A DNA stretch of 64,000 bases from Belliella pelovolcani (GTDB lineage Bacteria; Bacteroidota; Bacteroidia; Cytophagales; Cyclobacteriaceae). Within the stretch, counting starts at the first letter, position 1. The number at the start of each line of letters is the position of its first letter. Both the position numbers and the translations under genes were made by a program. Location of the stretch: contig NZ_FTOP01000002.1 in NCBI RefSeq assembly GCF_900156785.1, forward strand, positions 310,001 through 374,000, written 5' to 3'. Shown piece by piece: positions 1-7,650 of this stretch. The notes under the pieces were generated by a model. It was given only the letters and a program-made list of their open reading frames with translations. It did not search any database and was not told the DNA's origin.

Positions 1-1
1 C

Positions 2-649
2 AAGCCTGCTTATGCGACTTTGCCACTTCCAGGAATTCAGCTGTGTATTGTAGATGCAGAAGGGAAGGAATTGACAGGGAATTCAGTGGAGGGGAATCTT
101 TGCATCAAATTTCCATGGCCTGGGATGATCCGAACTACCTATGGTGATCACGAACGCTGCAAGCAAACGTATTTCTCTACCTACAAAAACATGTATTTTA
201 CAGGTGATGGCGTCAAGCGCGATCATGATGGCTATTATCGAATTCTCGGTAGAGTAGATGATGTGATCAATGTGTCAGGCCATAGAATGGGCACCGCAGA
301 AGTAGAAAACGCCATCAACGAGCATCCACTGGTAATCGAGTCTGCAGTAGTTGGCTATCCTCACGAAGTCAAAGGTCAGGGAATCTATGCCTATGTCATC
401 TGTGATATGAAAAATAGAACAGCTGAGAACCTTACCAATGAAATCAAGGATACCGTGTCCAAGATCATTGGGCCAATTGCCAAACCAGATAAGATTCAGA
501 TTGTATCAGGCCTTCCTAAAACCAGATCAGGCAAAATCATGCGTAGAATTCTGAGAAAAGTCGCAGAAGGAACTGTCGACAACCTCGGAGATACTTCTAC
601 CCTCCTCGATCCTGAAGTGGTGAAGGAGATTATCGAAGGCAGACTATAA
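2..649 (+). CDS. acs: Acetyl-CoA synthetase, C-terminal part (5' end outside window)
   Basis: AMP-forming acetate-CoA ligase, which activates acetate to acetyl-CoA. The frame is open from base 2 with no start inside the window, so about 215 residues of a normally ~630-650-residue enzyme are visible. Seen: the adenylate-forming hinge ([22 protein letters not shown]), the [15 protein letters not shown] motif that opens the C-terminal lid domain, and [11 protein letters not shown] with the lysine known in this family to be controlled by acetylation. It ends 241 bases before a co-directional DUF294 protein, a gene type often found near acs. An apparent start at base 20 is a TTG inside the domain and is not the real one. 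The family call is secure. Confidence 0.96.
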   Translation, partial: KPAYATLPLPGIQLCIVDAEGKELTGNSVEGNLCIKFPWPGMIRTTYGDHERCKQTYFSTYKNMYFTGDGVKRDHDGYYRILGRVDDVINVSGHRMGTAEVENAINEHPLVIESAVVGYPHEVKGQGIYAYVICDMKNRTAENLTNEIKDTVSKIIGPIAKPDKIQIVSGLPKTRSGKIMRRILRKVAEGTVDNLGDTSTLLDPEVVKEIIEGRL

Positions 650-684
650 ATATTTTGAAATAAGCTTCGCGAAATAAAGTTGAT

Positions 685-791
685 ATATGCCTTCGTCGAA
701 ATATTTTATGCGAAATAGATAAAATTGAAAAATATTTCTTCTTGTGTATAAAAGTGAGGTTATAGTTATGCTTTATTTCGTCGAGGCATAT
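685..791. repeat. Inverted repeat behind acs
   Basis: Arms 685-703 and 774-791 read almost the same in opposite directions (ATATGCCTTCGTCGAAATA against the complement of TATTTCGTCGAGGCATAT), separated by about 70 AT-rich bases. A second pair, CGAAATAAAG at 670-679 and its complement at 771-780, lies beside them. The transcript could fold into a branched hairpin. There is no T-run typical of a terminator, so it may be a processing structure or a degenerate repeat element. Confidence 0.5.
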
Positions 792-858
792 TTCTATAAT
801 ATTTCCACCTTATTTCAACCATATTTCCATCACATATCAAGTTCAAACTTCAATGTCT

Positions 859-866
859 TAATTTTG
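859..866 (+). promoter_or_regulatory. Candidate -7 element before the DUF294 gene
   Basis: TAATTTTG fits the Bacteroidota -7 consensus TAnnTTTG and lies 24 bases before the ATG at 891. I see no clear TTG about 20 bases upstream, so this is a tentative promoter assignment. Confidence 0.35.
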
Positions 867-890
867 GATTTCTCACATACCAAATAAAAC

Positions 891-2837
891 ATGTCAAACG
901 TCATCGTCAACCGAGTCAAGGAATTCCTCAACAGATTTCCTCCTTTTCATTTTTTGGATGAAAAGACACTTATGGCTGTGGCAAAGGCTGTTGAGGTCAG
1001 GTATTTTGGAGCAGGCGAATACTTGTTTCAAAAAGGAGATCCAGCACAGGACTTCTTTTTCGTGCTCCGAGAGGGCTCCATTCACCTGATAGATCAGGAA
1101 GATAAAGGAGAGAAAATCGTGGAAATCTGTGACGAGGGGGATGTTTTTGGGGTATTGGCCTTATTAGGTAAGCGACCTTATATTCTCAATGCTTTGGTGA
1201 AGGAGGATAGCTTAGTCTATGCCATTCCAGTGGCCATTTTCGAAAAAGTGCTTCAAGAAAATAGCCGAGTGAGTCTCTATTTTGCCGCAGGATTTGCTTC
1301 AGGACAGGTGGTAGTAAGAAGGGATCTTTCACAGGGCCAGAAGGCCAGAAGTGAGCTGAAGGAGAGCTCTCAGGATAACGGTTTGTTGATTTTCACGGGG
1401 CAGTCTGATATGAATTTCTCGAAGGATGTCCTCTGTGTTTGTCAAGGTACAAGTATCGGAGATGCCGCAAAGGCCATGGCCGAAAAGGGAGTAGGTTCGG
1501 TGGTGATAACAGACGATCGCAAATTCCCTGTTGGCATCATTACGGATAAAGACCTCCGCAATCGGGTGATGGCAAAAGGACTTTCCTATGAAGTCAAAGT
1601 GGAGGAGGTTATGACCTCGCCAGTTATTACCAAGCGGAAGGATGCTGGTTTTGCCCATCTCTATTTGACGATGATTAAAAACAGGCTGCATCACCTGATT
1701 TTCACCGAAGATGGAACTGTACAAAGTCCTGTCACGGGGATTTTATCGGATCATGATATCCTGCTTTCTCAAGGAAATAGCCCGGCGGTATTGATCAATG
1801 CGCTGATGAACACATGGGAGGTTAGCGAGATGGCCAAGGTAAGAGATAGAGCCGAATTGCTGCTCAAATATTATTTGGAGAATGAAGTAGCGATGGACTT
1901 TGTCGCCAATATCATCTCAGAAATCAATGACATCATCATACAGCGCGCTGTCCAGTTAGCAAAGCAAAAGCATGATGCTGATCACCCAGAAGCGGCTAAT
2001 GTGAAATTCTGTTTCCTTTCCTTGGGTAGTGAGGGTAGAGAAGAGCAACTGCTGCGGACAGACCTTGACAATGCCATAGTTTATGAAGATGTACCCGCCG
2101 AAAATGAGGCAGCCGTCAGGAAATATATGCTACTGATAGCTGAAGAGATTATTGAAATCTTGCTGGCTTGTGGATTTCAAGCATGTCCTGCCGATATGAT
2201 GGCTAATAATCCTGAATGGTGTCAGTCACTCACACAGTGGAAGCGGTATTTTTCTGATTGGATTTTGAGCCCCAATCAAAAGGCGCTAATGCATGCGACG
2301 ATTTTCTTTGACTTTCGTCCGGTGTTTGGTCATCGACCACTTTCAGATGCCATGACGGAGCATATCTATCAAGAAATATCGGGCAAGTCAGTTTTCTTAA
2401 ATTTTCTTGCCAAAAACGCCTTGCTAAATCCAGCTCCTTTGGGTTTCTTCAAAAACTTCATCGTAGAAAAAAGCGGGGAGCATCGCGACAAGTTTGACAT
2501 CAAGCTGCGTGCAATGATGCCCTTGACTGATATGGGCAGGTTGCTTGTACTCAGTCATCGCGTGGTGGGTATCAACAATACTTTCAAGCGTTTTGAAAAG
2601 ATCGCTGAACTGGAACCCAATCATCGTGAACTCATGCTTGAGGCTGGCAAAGCTTATGAAATCCTGATGCGAATGCGAGCCATTGAGGGCCTGCGCTCGG
2701 GTTCATCAGGCAGGTATATTCAACCCGAAGCTTTGGGTAAACTACAACGGCAACTGCTAAAAAATGCATTTGCTCCAATCGATGAATTGCAACAAGTTAT
2801 GCGGGTGCGGTTTCAATTAGACTATTTCAATAGCTGA
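891..2837 (+). CDS. cNMP-binding / CBS / DUF294 nucleotidyltransferase-like protein
   Basis: Cytoplasmic 648-residue protein with four parts: a cyclic-nucleotide-binding-like beta roll (about 15-130), a pair of CBS domains (about 178-300), a DUF294 nucleotidyltransferase-fold domain with GSEGREEQ near residue 380 followed by DLDN, and a helical DUF294 C-terminal domain (about 490-640). CBS and cNMP domains normally sense nucleotides; the G-S/D-x-D pattern suggests nucleotidyl transfer, as in GlnD-like signalling enzymes, but the substrate is unknown. The stop codon overlaps the next gene by one base (TGATG), so the two are translationally coupled. Position after acs suggests a role in acetate uptake or its control; that is inference. 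Confidence 0.9.
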   Translation: MSNVIVNRVKEFLNRFPPFHFLDEKTLMAVAKAVEVRYFGAGEYLFQKGDPAQDFFFVLREGSIHLIDQEDKGEKIVEICDEGDVFGVLALLGKRPYILNALVKEDSLVYAIPVAIFEKVLQENSRVSLYFAAGFASGQVVVRRDLSQGQKARSELKESSQDNGLLIFTGQSDMNFSKDVLCVCQGTSIGDAAKAMAEKGVGSVVITDDRKFPVGIITDKDLRNRVMAKGLSYEVKVEEVMTSPVITKRKDAGFAHLYLTMIKNRLHHLIFTEDGTVQSPVTGILSDHDILLSQGNSPAVLINALMNTWEVSEMAKVRDRAELLLKYYLENEVAMDFVANIISEINDIIIQRAVQLAKQKHDADHPEAANVKFCFLSLGSEGREEQLLRTDLDNAIVYEDVPAENEAAVRKYMLLIAEEIIEILLACGFQACPADMMANNPEWCQSLTQWKRYFSDWILSPNQKALMHATIFFDFRPVFGHRPLSDAMTEHIYQEISGKSVFLNFLAKNALLNPAPLGFFKNFIVEKSGEHRDKFDIKLRAMMPLTDMGRLLVLSHRVVGINNTFKRFEKIAELEPNHRELMLEAGKAYEILMRMRAIEGLRSGSSGRYIQPEALGKLQRQLLKNAFAPIDELQQVMRVRFQLDYFNS

Positions 2838-3511
2838 TGATGGGTTGGTTAGATTTTTTGTTCGGTAAAAAGGTTGCCAAAACTACTTTTGTGGAGGCTT
2901 ATGAAGCATTATTCGCTAAAAATATTCCAGATCAGCGACCTATTTCGCAATTGAACTTTACTGTTTTGGATACTGAGACCACAGGTTTTGATGTGAAGAA
3001 GGATTACATCGTTTCCTTTGGTGCGGTCAAAGTGATAGGTTATCGCCTGCAACTCAACCAAAGCAAAGAAGTCTATCTCAATACACCCATTCAGAAGGCA
3101 GATTCTCTCAAGGTGCACGAGATTCTTTATCCCATTGAGATTTCCCCATTGAGGGATTTTGCCGAAGATTTTTTACATTATGTAGGCAATGATATCATCG
3201 TGGGTCACCATATCTGCTTTGACTTAGGGATGCTAGAGAAGCTACTGAAGCAGTACGGCTTGCGGAACTTATTGAATCCCATCATTGATACCCAAGCCTT
3301 AGCGATGCGATTGGAAAAGGGTCCCCATTATGACCCAAGGATGGGTAAGCGGGGGGAGTATGCGCTAGACGCACTCTGTGAGCGCTATGGCATAGCCTTG
3401 GATGATAGGCATACAGCTGCTGGTGACGCCTTCCTCACAGCACAGTTGCTGATGAAGCTGCTGAAATTGGCTGAGCAGAAGGGGATCAGGACTTATGGAG
3501 AACTAATTTGA
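2837..3511 (+). CDS. DnaQ-like 3'-5' exonuclease
   Basis: 224-residue DEDDh exonuclease resembling the proofreading epsilon/PolC exonuclease domain. Visible motifs: FTVLDTETTGF (exo I, two acidic residues and the glutamate), IVGHHICFDLGML (exo II, aspartate) and HTAAGDAFLTAQLL (exo III, histidine and aspartate), so it should be active. A short N-terminal segment of about 40 residues precedes the domain. It starts on the last base of the DUF294 stop codon. Exonucleases of this kind commonly pair with DUF294 proteins, which suggests a shared nucleotide-signalling or RNA-trimming role rather than DNA replication. The exact substrate cannot be read from the sequence. Confidence 0.9.
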   Translation: MMGWLDFLFGKKVAKTTFVEAYEALFAKNIPDQRPISQLNFTVLDTETTGFDVKKDYIVSFGAVKVIGYRLQLNQSKEVYLNTPIQKADSLKVHEILYPIEISPLRDFAEDFLHYVGNDIIVGHHICFDLGMLEKLLKQYGLRNLLNPIIDTQALAMRLEKGPHYDPRMGKRGEYALDALCERYGIALDDRHTAAGDAFLTAQLLMKLLKLAEQKGIRTYGELI

Positions 3512-3670
3512 CTTCAGAATTTGAGGAAGAACTTTTCACTGAAGTAATTCAATGCTTCTAATAAAGAAATTAATGGATATTAGCTCGGATCAACACATAT
3601 ATTCACGAGCATTTGTTAATAGTACGATCACGTGTTTGGAATCAATTGATATCTTAATATTTAATATGAT

Positions 3671-3810
3671 TATCCGCAATTATACCACTAACCAAATTAA
3701 ATAAGTTCCTAGATTAATCCGATATTAATAGATATTAGATATTCATTGATATTGGCTTGAAATCATAGGCTTATACCACTTTATAGGTTCTACTGGTAAG
3801 AAAGCGGATA
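3671..3810. repeat. 140-bp repeat with inverted ends, copy 1
   Basis: Begins TATCCGCAATT and ends GCGGATA, so the ends are inverted copies of TATCCGC. It is closely similar along its length to 9242-9386: both share GCAATTA, ACTAACCAA, GATATTCATTGATATT, GCTTGAAATCATAGG, TAGGTTCTAC and the closing GCGGATA. It lies in non-coding DNA and has no reading frame of note. It resembles a miniature inverted-repeat element or a dispersed intergenic repeat of the genome. Confidence 0.65.
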
Positions 3811-3912
3811 TACATAATATTTAACATCCATTCGTATCAAAAACACTTATTCTAATAAATCAATATTTTCAATATTCCGGCTTCTTATCCTCACCATTCA
3901 TGTAAATTTTAG

Positions 3913-3941
3913 AATTAACATAAAAATAATTTATGTTAATT
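3913..3941. repeat. Perfect inverted repeat upstream of a lipoprotein gene
   Basis: AATTAACATAAA (3913-3924), five-base spacer, then its exact complement (3930-3941). It lies about 190 bases before the lipoprotein start at 4134, too far to be a classic operator for the element at 4070 but possible as an activator site, or a transcript hairpin. No T-run follows. Confidence 0.5.
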
Positions 3942-4054
3942 AATAGGCTATTTAATCTACCAAAAAGTCAATTTTTTTGAATTTAGTTTTGAGAAGCAAA
4001 AAGCAATGACTTTTTAAGCTTATAAAAACGCGACCCTTGTCAAATCAATAAAAA

Positions 4055-4077
4055 TGCATTTTATATACATAAATTTG
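4055..4077 (+). promoter_or_regulatory. Candidate promoter of the 4134 lipoprotein gene
   Basis: TAAATTTG at 4070-4077 fits TAnnTTTG. The stretch TTTTATATACATAAATTTGC around it is nearly repeated at 5486-5509 before the next lipoprotein gene, which suggests that the two genes share their promoter type. A TTG at the expected -33 spacing is not evident, as in activator-dependent promoters. Confidence 0.5.
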
Positions 4078-4133
4078 CTTTTAGAATCTTTTTATTTACT
4101 TTTCTGCTCAAATTATAACCAAAACTAATTTTA

Positions 4134-5231
4134 ATGATGAAAACCAATTTATTTAGTATGTTCCAAAACGGCATGGCTGTTTTGTTGAGCGCGGGGCTGC
4201 TTTTTTCATGTAGCCAAGTTGAGACATTTGAAACGCAGGACTTGAGCGTGGCTCAAGCAAAGATTCCAGTGAATTTTAAAAGTACTGATCCTAACGCAAG
4301 AGTAGGGAAAGATTACCTAGGCATGGAATGTGGGACTCCATTGACCGCGAGATTATTGGCAGGTCAAAAAACTCCTATTGGAGAGGTGACAGTATTTAAC
4401 ACTGAGGATGAATTTTATGTGACTGTAAGTATTGAAAAAGGAGAAGGATTTGACAATGGTGATTGGTTCCTTCAACATATTCAAATTTACGCAGGTCAAA
4501 CTTCTGTGGATTTTGTTGCCAAAGGAAAAAACAAAATAGTTAATCCTGCGCCAGGAAAATTTCCAATTAATGAAGTTGTGCCTGTAGATTTTAGCGTTGC
4601 AGATCAAGAGTATACCTATAAACTTACAATCAGTGAGGAGTTAAGGGGTATGGGTGAATTTGACGTAGCTGTTCACGCTAGTGTAATTAATGTCACTGAA
4701 TTTAATGAAGATAGAACTGAAGCTGTTTCCTATAAAACTGAAGGAGCTTGGGCTGAAGGTCAAGCATTCAATTCAGATGGAAAAGGTAACTGGGCAATGT
4801 TTATGTCTTATTCAATTCAAACATGTGCTGTATCTTGTACAGATACTTGGTTTAGAAGTGTTACGAGAAGTAACAATGGTGAAGCGAGTGAAGAATTCGA
4901 GTCAGATAAGTTTTTGCTAATGGATGGAACAAATGTTGTAGGTCAGGCAACCTATAAAAGAGATAGAGACGGAGGTACAGGTCAAAATCCAATATATAAA
5001 ATAGAAGTTAAATTTGAGGTTCTTGATGCTGCGTATTCATTTGACGAATGGGGTACTTTCTATAGTAGTTCTGCTATTAGTGGTTTAAATAGAGATAGCT
5101 TTAATGATATCCGTACAACTGAAACAGGCGGAACTGTAACATTTACAAATATTACAGAGGATTTATATTATTTAGGCCTTTATGCTAAAATAACTGGAAA
5201 ATGTAAGCCAGTAACCCAGCCTGAAAATTAA
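4134..5231 (+). CDS. Secreted lipoprotein, unknown function
   Basis: 365 residues (363 if the second ATG is used). A lipoprotein signal ends at AGLLFSC with the anchor cysteine at about residue 26, so the protein is exported and lipidated. The mature part has a beta-rich region around GEVTVFNTEDEFYVTVSIEK and DWFLQHIQIYAG, a pattern I know from extracellular surface proteins of Bacteroidota and other phyla whose function is not settled. It has several cysteines (MECGTP, TCAVSC) that could form disulfides outside the cell. The signal region LLFSCSQVE resembles that of the next gene (LLFSCSQLE). An efficient terminator follows. No enzyme motif is visible. Confidence 0.75.
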   Translation: MMKTNLFSMFQNGMAVLLSAGLLFSCSQVETFETQDLSVAQAKIPVNFKSTDPNARVGKDYLGMECGTPLTARLLAGQKTPIGEVTVFNTEDEFYVTVSIEKGEGFDNGDWFLQHIQIYAGQTSVDFVAKGKNKIVNPAPGKFPINEVVPVDFSVADQEYTYKLTISEELRGMGEFDVAVHASVINVTEFNEDRTEAVSYKTEGAWAEGQAFNSDGKGNWAMFMSYSIQTCAVSCTDTWFRSVTRSNNGEASEEFESDKFLLMDGTNVVGQATYKRDRDGGTGQNPIYKIEVKFEVLDAAYSFDEWGTFYSSSAISGLNRDSFNDIRTTETGGTVTFTNITEDLYYLGLYAKITGKCKPVTQPEN

Positions 5232-5251
5232 CTATATTTCACTTAAATAAT

Positions 5252-5287
5252 AAAGTCCACTCTTTAAATTGAGTGGACTTTTTTTTG
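5252..5287 (+). terminator. Terminator of the 4134 lipoprotein gene
   Basis: Stem AAAGTCCACTC / GAGTGGACTTT (11 base pairs) with an AT-rich loop, followed by eight or more T. Confidence 0.9.
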
Positions 5288-5434
5288 GTCATAATTTACA
5301 GGACTTTTTAAAGTATCATTCAACTCGATATTTATGCAGATTTGAAAAGTATGCCTCCTTGAAGGAAAAATTTTATAAATATTTCGATTAAATCTCAGAT
5401 GTGTTTATGAGTGAATATTTTATGCAAGTAATTC

Positions 5435-5466
5435 AAAAAGCTACCCACCTCGGGTAGCTTTTTTTA
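5435..5466. terminator. Second terminator between the lipoprotein genes
   Basis: Stem AAAAAGCTACCC / GGGTAGCTTTTT with a short loop and T-run; it could work in both directions. It lies 150 bases past the previous terminator with no reading frame between them, so it may end a small untranslated transcript. Confidence 0.85.
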
Positions 5467-5485
5467 TTTAATACAAACATAAAAA

Positions 5486-5508
5486 AGTTTTACATATACA
5501 TAAATTTG
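5486..5508 (+). promoter_or_regulatory. Candidate promoter of the 5568 lipoprotein gene
   Basis: TAAATTTG at 5501-5508, inside TTTTACATATACATAAATTT, matching the 4055-4077 segment before the first lipoprotein gene. The start codon is 60 bases on. Confidence 0.5.
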
Positions 5509-5567
5509 CTTTTTAAATTTTATTCTTTTTTCTTTGAGTCATTATTAACAAACAAAACCAAAATAAA

Positions 5568-6536
5568 ATGAAAAGATCTACTATGTTAGGGGGTAGATAT
5601 TCAGTAGTTGCTGTGATATCTGCTATGTTGCTTTTTTCTTGTAGTCAGCTTGAGGATATTCATCCGGATGCGATCCAAGACAATCAAATCGAAGCCACCG
5701 CTGATGGCTTCAAACTCACTCCACTAGGCGGTATAAATGCTGCTAACTTCAGAACTCACGAAGACGTTTCCTGCGATGATTACTGTATCAATCCTGAAGA
5801 TGCAAGTACCTTTATTGTTGAAAGCTATACAGCGTCTTTCCAAAATGGAAATGAGATTTTCGTAAACACCTACCAAAAAGGCGAGGTGATGGTATATGAA
5901 TTCAGAAGTAGTCAAGGGAATGATCTAAAAAAGATTACTTTCAATGGTTCAGATATTTATGCAAGCAATCAAGCAGCTGCTGAGCCTTTTATTTATGAAG
6001 TTGCTTTAGAATCAGTTGTTGCATGTACAGAAATCAAAGATGATATTGAAGTGAGAAGCACCAATAGCAATTCAAATGCTGGTGCAACTGGAAATACTGT
6101 GGTTTTTTCCACTTCCTATGCACTATTTGATATTTGTGTAATCGATACTTGTGAAGAATTCATGGTAGAAGCCATAGAGGGAATGGAGAACGCGTATAGA
6201 TTCACTTACATTTCTAATGAAGCTTTGGAAGATGTAACCATCCAAATGACTTTACCTCAAATTGCAGATTGGGAAGCTTTGGACGGTAAGTCATATGAAG
6301 AATTTGGTAACGGTGCCAATGGAGGAATCAGATGGACAGGTGACTTGGCTGCTTGTGGTGATGGTATCACGTTTGAATTGCAGTTTAAGCCAGCATGTGA
6401 AGTTTCTAATTCTAATAGCAAAGGAAATAAAAATACTACACCAAGCAGTGTTAACTTGATGACCAACTTCGTGGTTCAAGGTGGTGAGTTTGGCGGCAAT
6501 AAGTTGAAAAACAACATCACTGCTGCTTGTAATTGA
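5568..6536 (+). CDS. Secreted lipoprotein with a cysteine-rich domain
   Basis: 322 residues with a lipoprotein signal (MLLFSC, cysteine 25). Residues about 65-190 form a domain shared with the 174-residue lipoprotein at 6801: C-x3-C followed by I/L-N and AS, an ES..., a beta-rich middle, then CTEIKDDIEV and a closing STSYALFDIC that match CDAIEERFTV and DTSYKLFGTC there. About 145 further residues, with an Asn/Ser-rich linker (SNSNSKGNKNTTPSS) near the end, are unique to this protein. The conserved cysteines suggest disulfides in an exported protein. I do not recognise the family and assign no function. Confidence 0.75.
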   Translation: MKRSTMLGGRYSVVAVISAMLLFSCSQLEDIHPDAIQDNQIEATADGFKLTPLGGINAANFRTHEDVSCDDYCINPEDASTFIVESYTASFQNGNEIFVNTYQKGEVMVYEFRSSQGNDLKKITFNGSDIYASNQAAAEPFIYEVALESVVACTEIKDDIEVRSTNSNSNAGATGNTVVFSTSYALFDICVIDTCEEFMVEAIEGMENAYRFTYISNEALEDVTIQMTLPQIADWEALDGKSYEEFGNGANGGIRWTGDLAACGDGITFELQFKPACEVSNSNSKGNKNTTPSSVNLMTNFVVQGGEFGGNKLKNNITAACN

Positions 6537-6559
6537 ATTGATTAGCGCTTGAATAAACC

Positions 6560-6624
6560 AAACCTGCCAGGTTTCAAACGGTATTTTTAAATTTTAAGAA
6601 TACTTTCAAAAACCTGGCAGGTTT
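6560..6624. repeat. Paired palindromes AAACCTGCCAGGTTT / AAACCTGGCAGGTTT
   Basis: Two 15-base palindromes at 6560-6574 and 6610-6624. Each is self-complementary around its centre, and the second is the exact reverse complement of the first, so the pair can fold either as two small hairpins or one large one. The design resembles REP/BIME-type intergenic elements and is repeated with another sequence at 7359-7425. Confidence 0.7.
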
Positions 6625-6663
6625 TACACGCAGGATTTTCAATCTTCTAGCAAACAAAAAGTC

Positions 6664-6704
6664 AAAGCCCTAGTAGATCCATCGTGGTCTGCTGGGGCTT
6701 TTTG
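6664..6704 (+). terminator. Terminator of the 5568 lipoprotein gene
   Basis: Long stem AAAGCCCTAGTAGATC / GGTCTGCTGGGGCTTT with G-U pairs, followed by TTTTT. Confidence 0.85.
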
Positions 6705-6800
6705 ATGCCAAGAATTAAAAGTTGATTTTTACTTATAAAAATTTGACTTATTGTATAATTATCAGCTATTTAGTGAAGGTTTTCTCAAAATTGAATTCTA

Positions 6801-7325
6801 ATGAAAAGATATTCCTTTTATTTCTTGTCAGTAATAGCAGTTTTGATGTTCTTTTCCTGCTCCAAAAAGGAAGATATAGACCCAGATTTTGATGATCAAG
6901 ATCAGCAATCGGAGGCTGAGCGTATCATGTTGGAAAGCTTTACCCATGGGGAGTTTTTTGCTACTATGAAAAAATATGGAGATGAGGAATGTGAAAGCAG
7001 TTGTCTCAATTCGACGCCAGCGTCCTGGGTACTACAAGAAAGCATTCATCGCTTCAATGCACAATTTTTTATAGACCTGAAGATTTATAACACGCCCACA
7101 GACATCATCTACGCTTTTCAAATCAAGTCTTCCAACAATAGCCGACCATTTATTAGAAGCATCAATGGAGAAGCCATCAATGCTCCAGCTTATGAACTGA
7201 AAGTGCCCAAAGAATCAGACTGGAATACCTGTGATGCCATAGAAGAAAGGTTTACCGTAAGTAGAGGTGCAGGCCAACCCATATTGATCGATACATCCTA
7301 TAAGCTTTTTGGGACTTGTGATTGA
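6801..7325 (+). CDS. Small secreted lipoprotein, paralogue of the 5568 protein
   Basis: 174 residues. The lipoprotein signal ends MFFSC with cysteine 20, followed by an acidic linker (DPDFDDQDQQSEAE). The rest aligns with the N-terminal domain of the preceding lipoprotein: CESSCLNSTPAS, ESIHRF, AYELKVPKESDW, CDAIEERFTV and a terminal DTSYKLFGTC. All four conserved cysteines are kept. The two genes probably arose by tandem duplication, with this copy consisting of the domain alone. It lacks the promoter segment shared by the first two lipoprotein genes; the nearest match upstream is ATAAAAATTTG at about 6736. Function is unknown. Confidence 0.72.
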   Translation: MKRYSFYFLSVIAVLMFFSCSKKEDIDPDFDDQDQQSEAERIMLESFTHGEFFATMKKYGDEECESSCLNSTPASWVLQESIHRFNAQFFIDLKIYNTPTDIIYAFQIKSSNNSRPFIRSINGEAINAPAYELKVPKESDWNTCDAIEERFTVSRGAGQPILIDTSYKLFGTCD

Positions 7326-7358
7326 TGATTATCTAAAACTGTTTATCTCGTGATTTTT

Positions 7359-7425
7359 AACTTTTCCAAAGTTGGATAAAAACTTAAAATGATCATTGGT
7401 TTCAAATCTAAACTTTGGTAAAGTT
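7359..7425. repeat. Second paired-palindrome element (AACTTT-nnn-AAAGTT)
   Basis: AACTTTTCCAAAGTT at 7359-7373 and AACTTTGGTAAAGTT at 7411-7425. Each has six-base inverted arms, and the second is the reverse complement of the first but for one base. Spacing (about 37 bases) is like that of the 6560-6624 pair, although the sequence differs. Confidence 0.6.
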
Positions 7426-7511
7426 ACCCTAGCAAAAAAGCATAGAATCAACATTTTGACCTTCAACTCTTTTTCAATCTTGAAGTTTCCTATACTAGTG
7501 CCATAAACAAT

Positions 7512-7547
7512 AACAGCAAGTCGGTTTGACTTGCTGTTGTTGTTTTT
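7512..7547 (+). terminator. Terminator behind the lipoprotein cluster
   Basis: Perfect 11-base-pair stem AACAGCAAGTC / GACTTGCTGTT, loop GGTTT, followed by GTTGTTTTT. It lies between the lipoprotein gene and the convergent glyS. The A-rich 5' flank means it may also serve glyS on the minus strand. Confidence 0.8.
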
Positions 7548-7650
7548 ATAATCATCAAAGTTCCATTTAGAGCTTAGCGTATTGGAATCACAATCAATAA
7601 TCAAGCTTGAACTAATCTTTCAATTTTTAATTTTTCAATCTTTTAATCGT

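Larger units (their letters stand above)
3512..4133. other. Gene-free AT-rich stretch
   Basis: 622 bases without a supportable gene. It holds a 140-base element with inverted ends (3671-3810), a perfect 12-base-pair inverted repeat (3913-3941) and the promoter region of the next lipoprotein gene. No terminator hairpin with a T-run is visible directly behind the exonuclease gene. Confidence 0.7.

Noticed and set aside
7329-7604. 91-residue minus-strand frame behind the lipoprotein gene
   Set aside because: It runs through a perfect terminator hairpin and both AACTTT palindromes, and its sequence has no domain or composition of a real protein.
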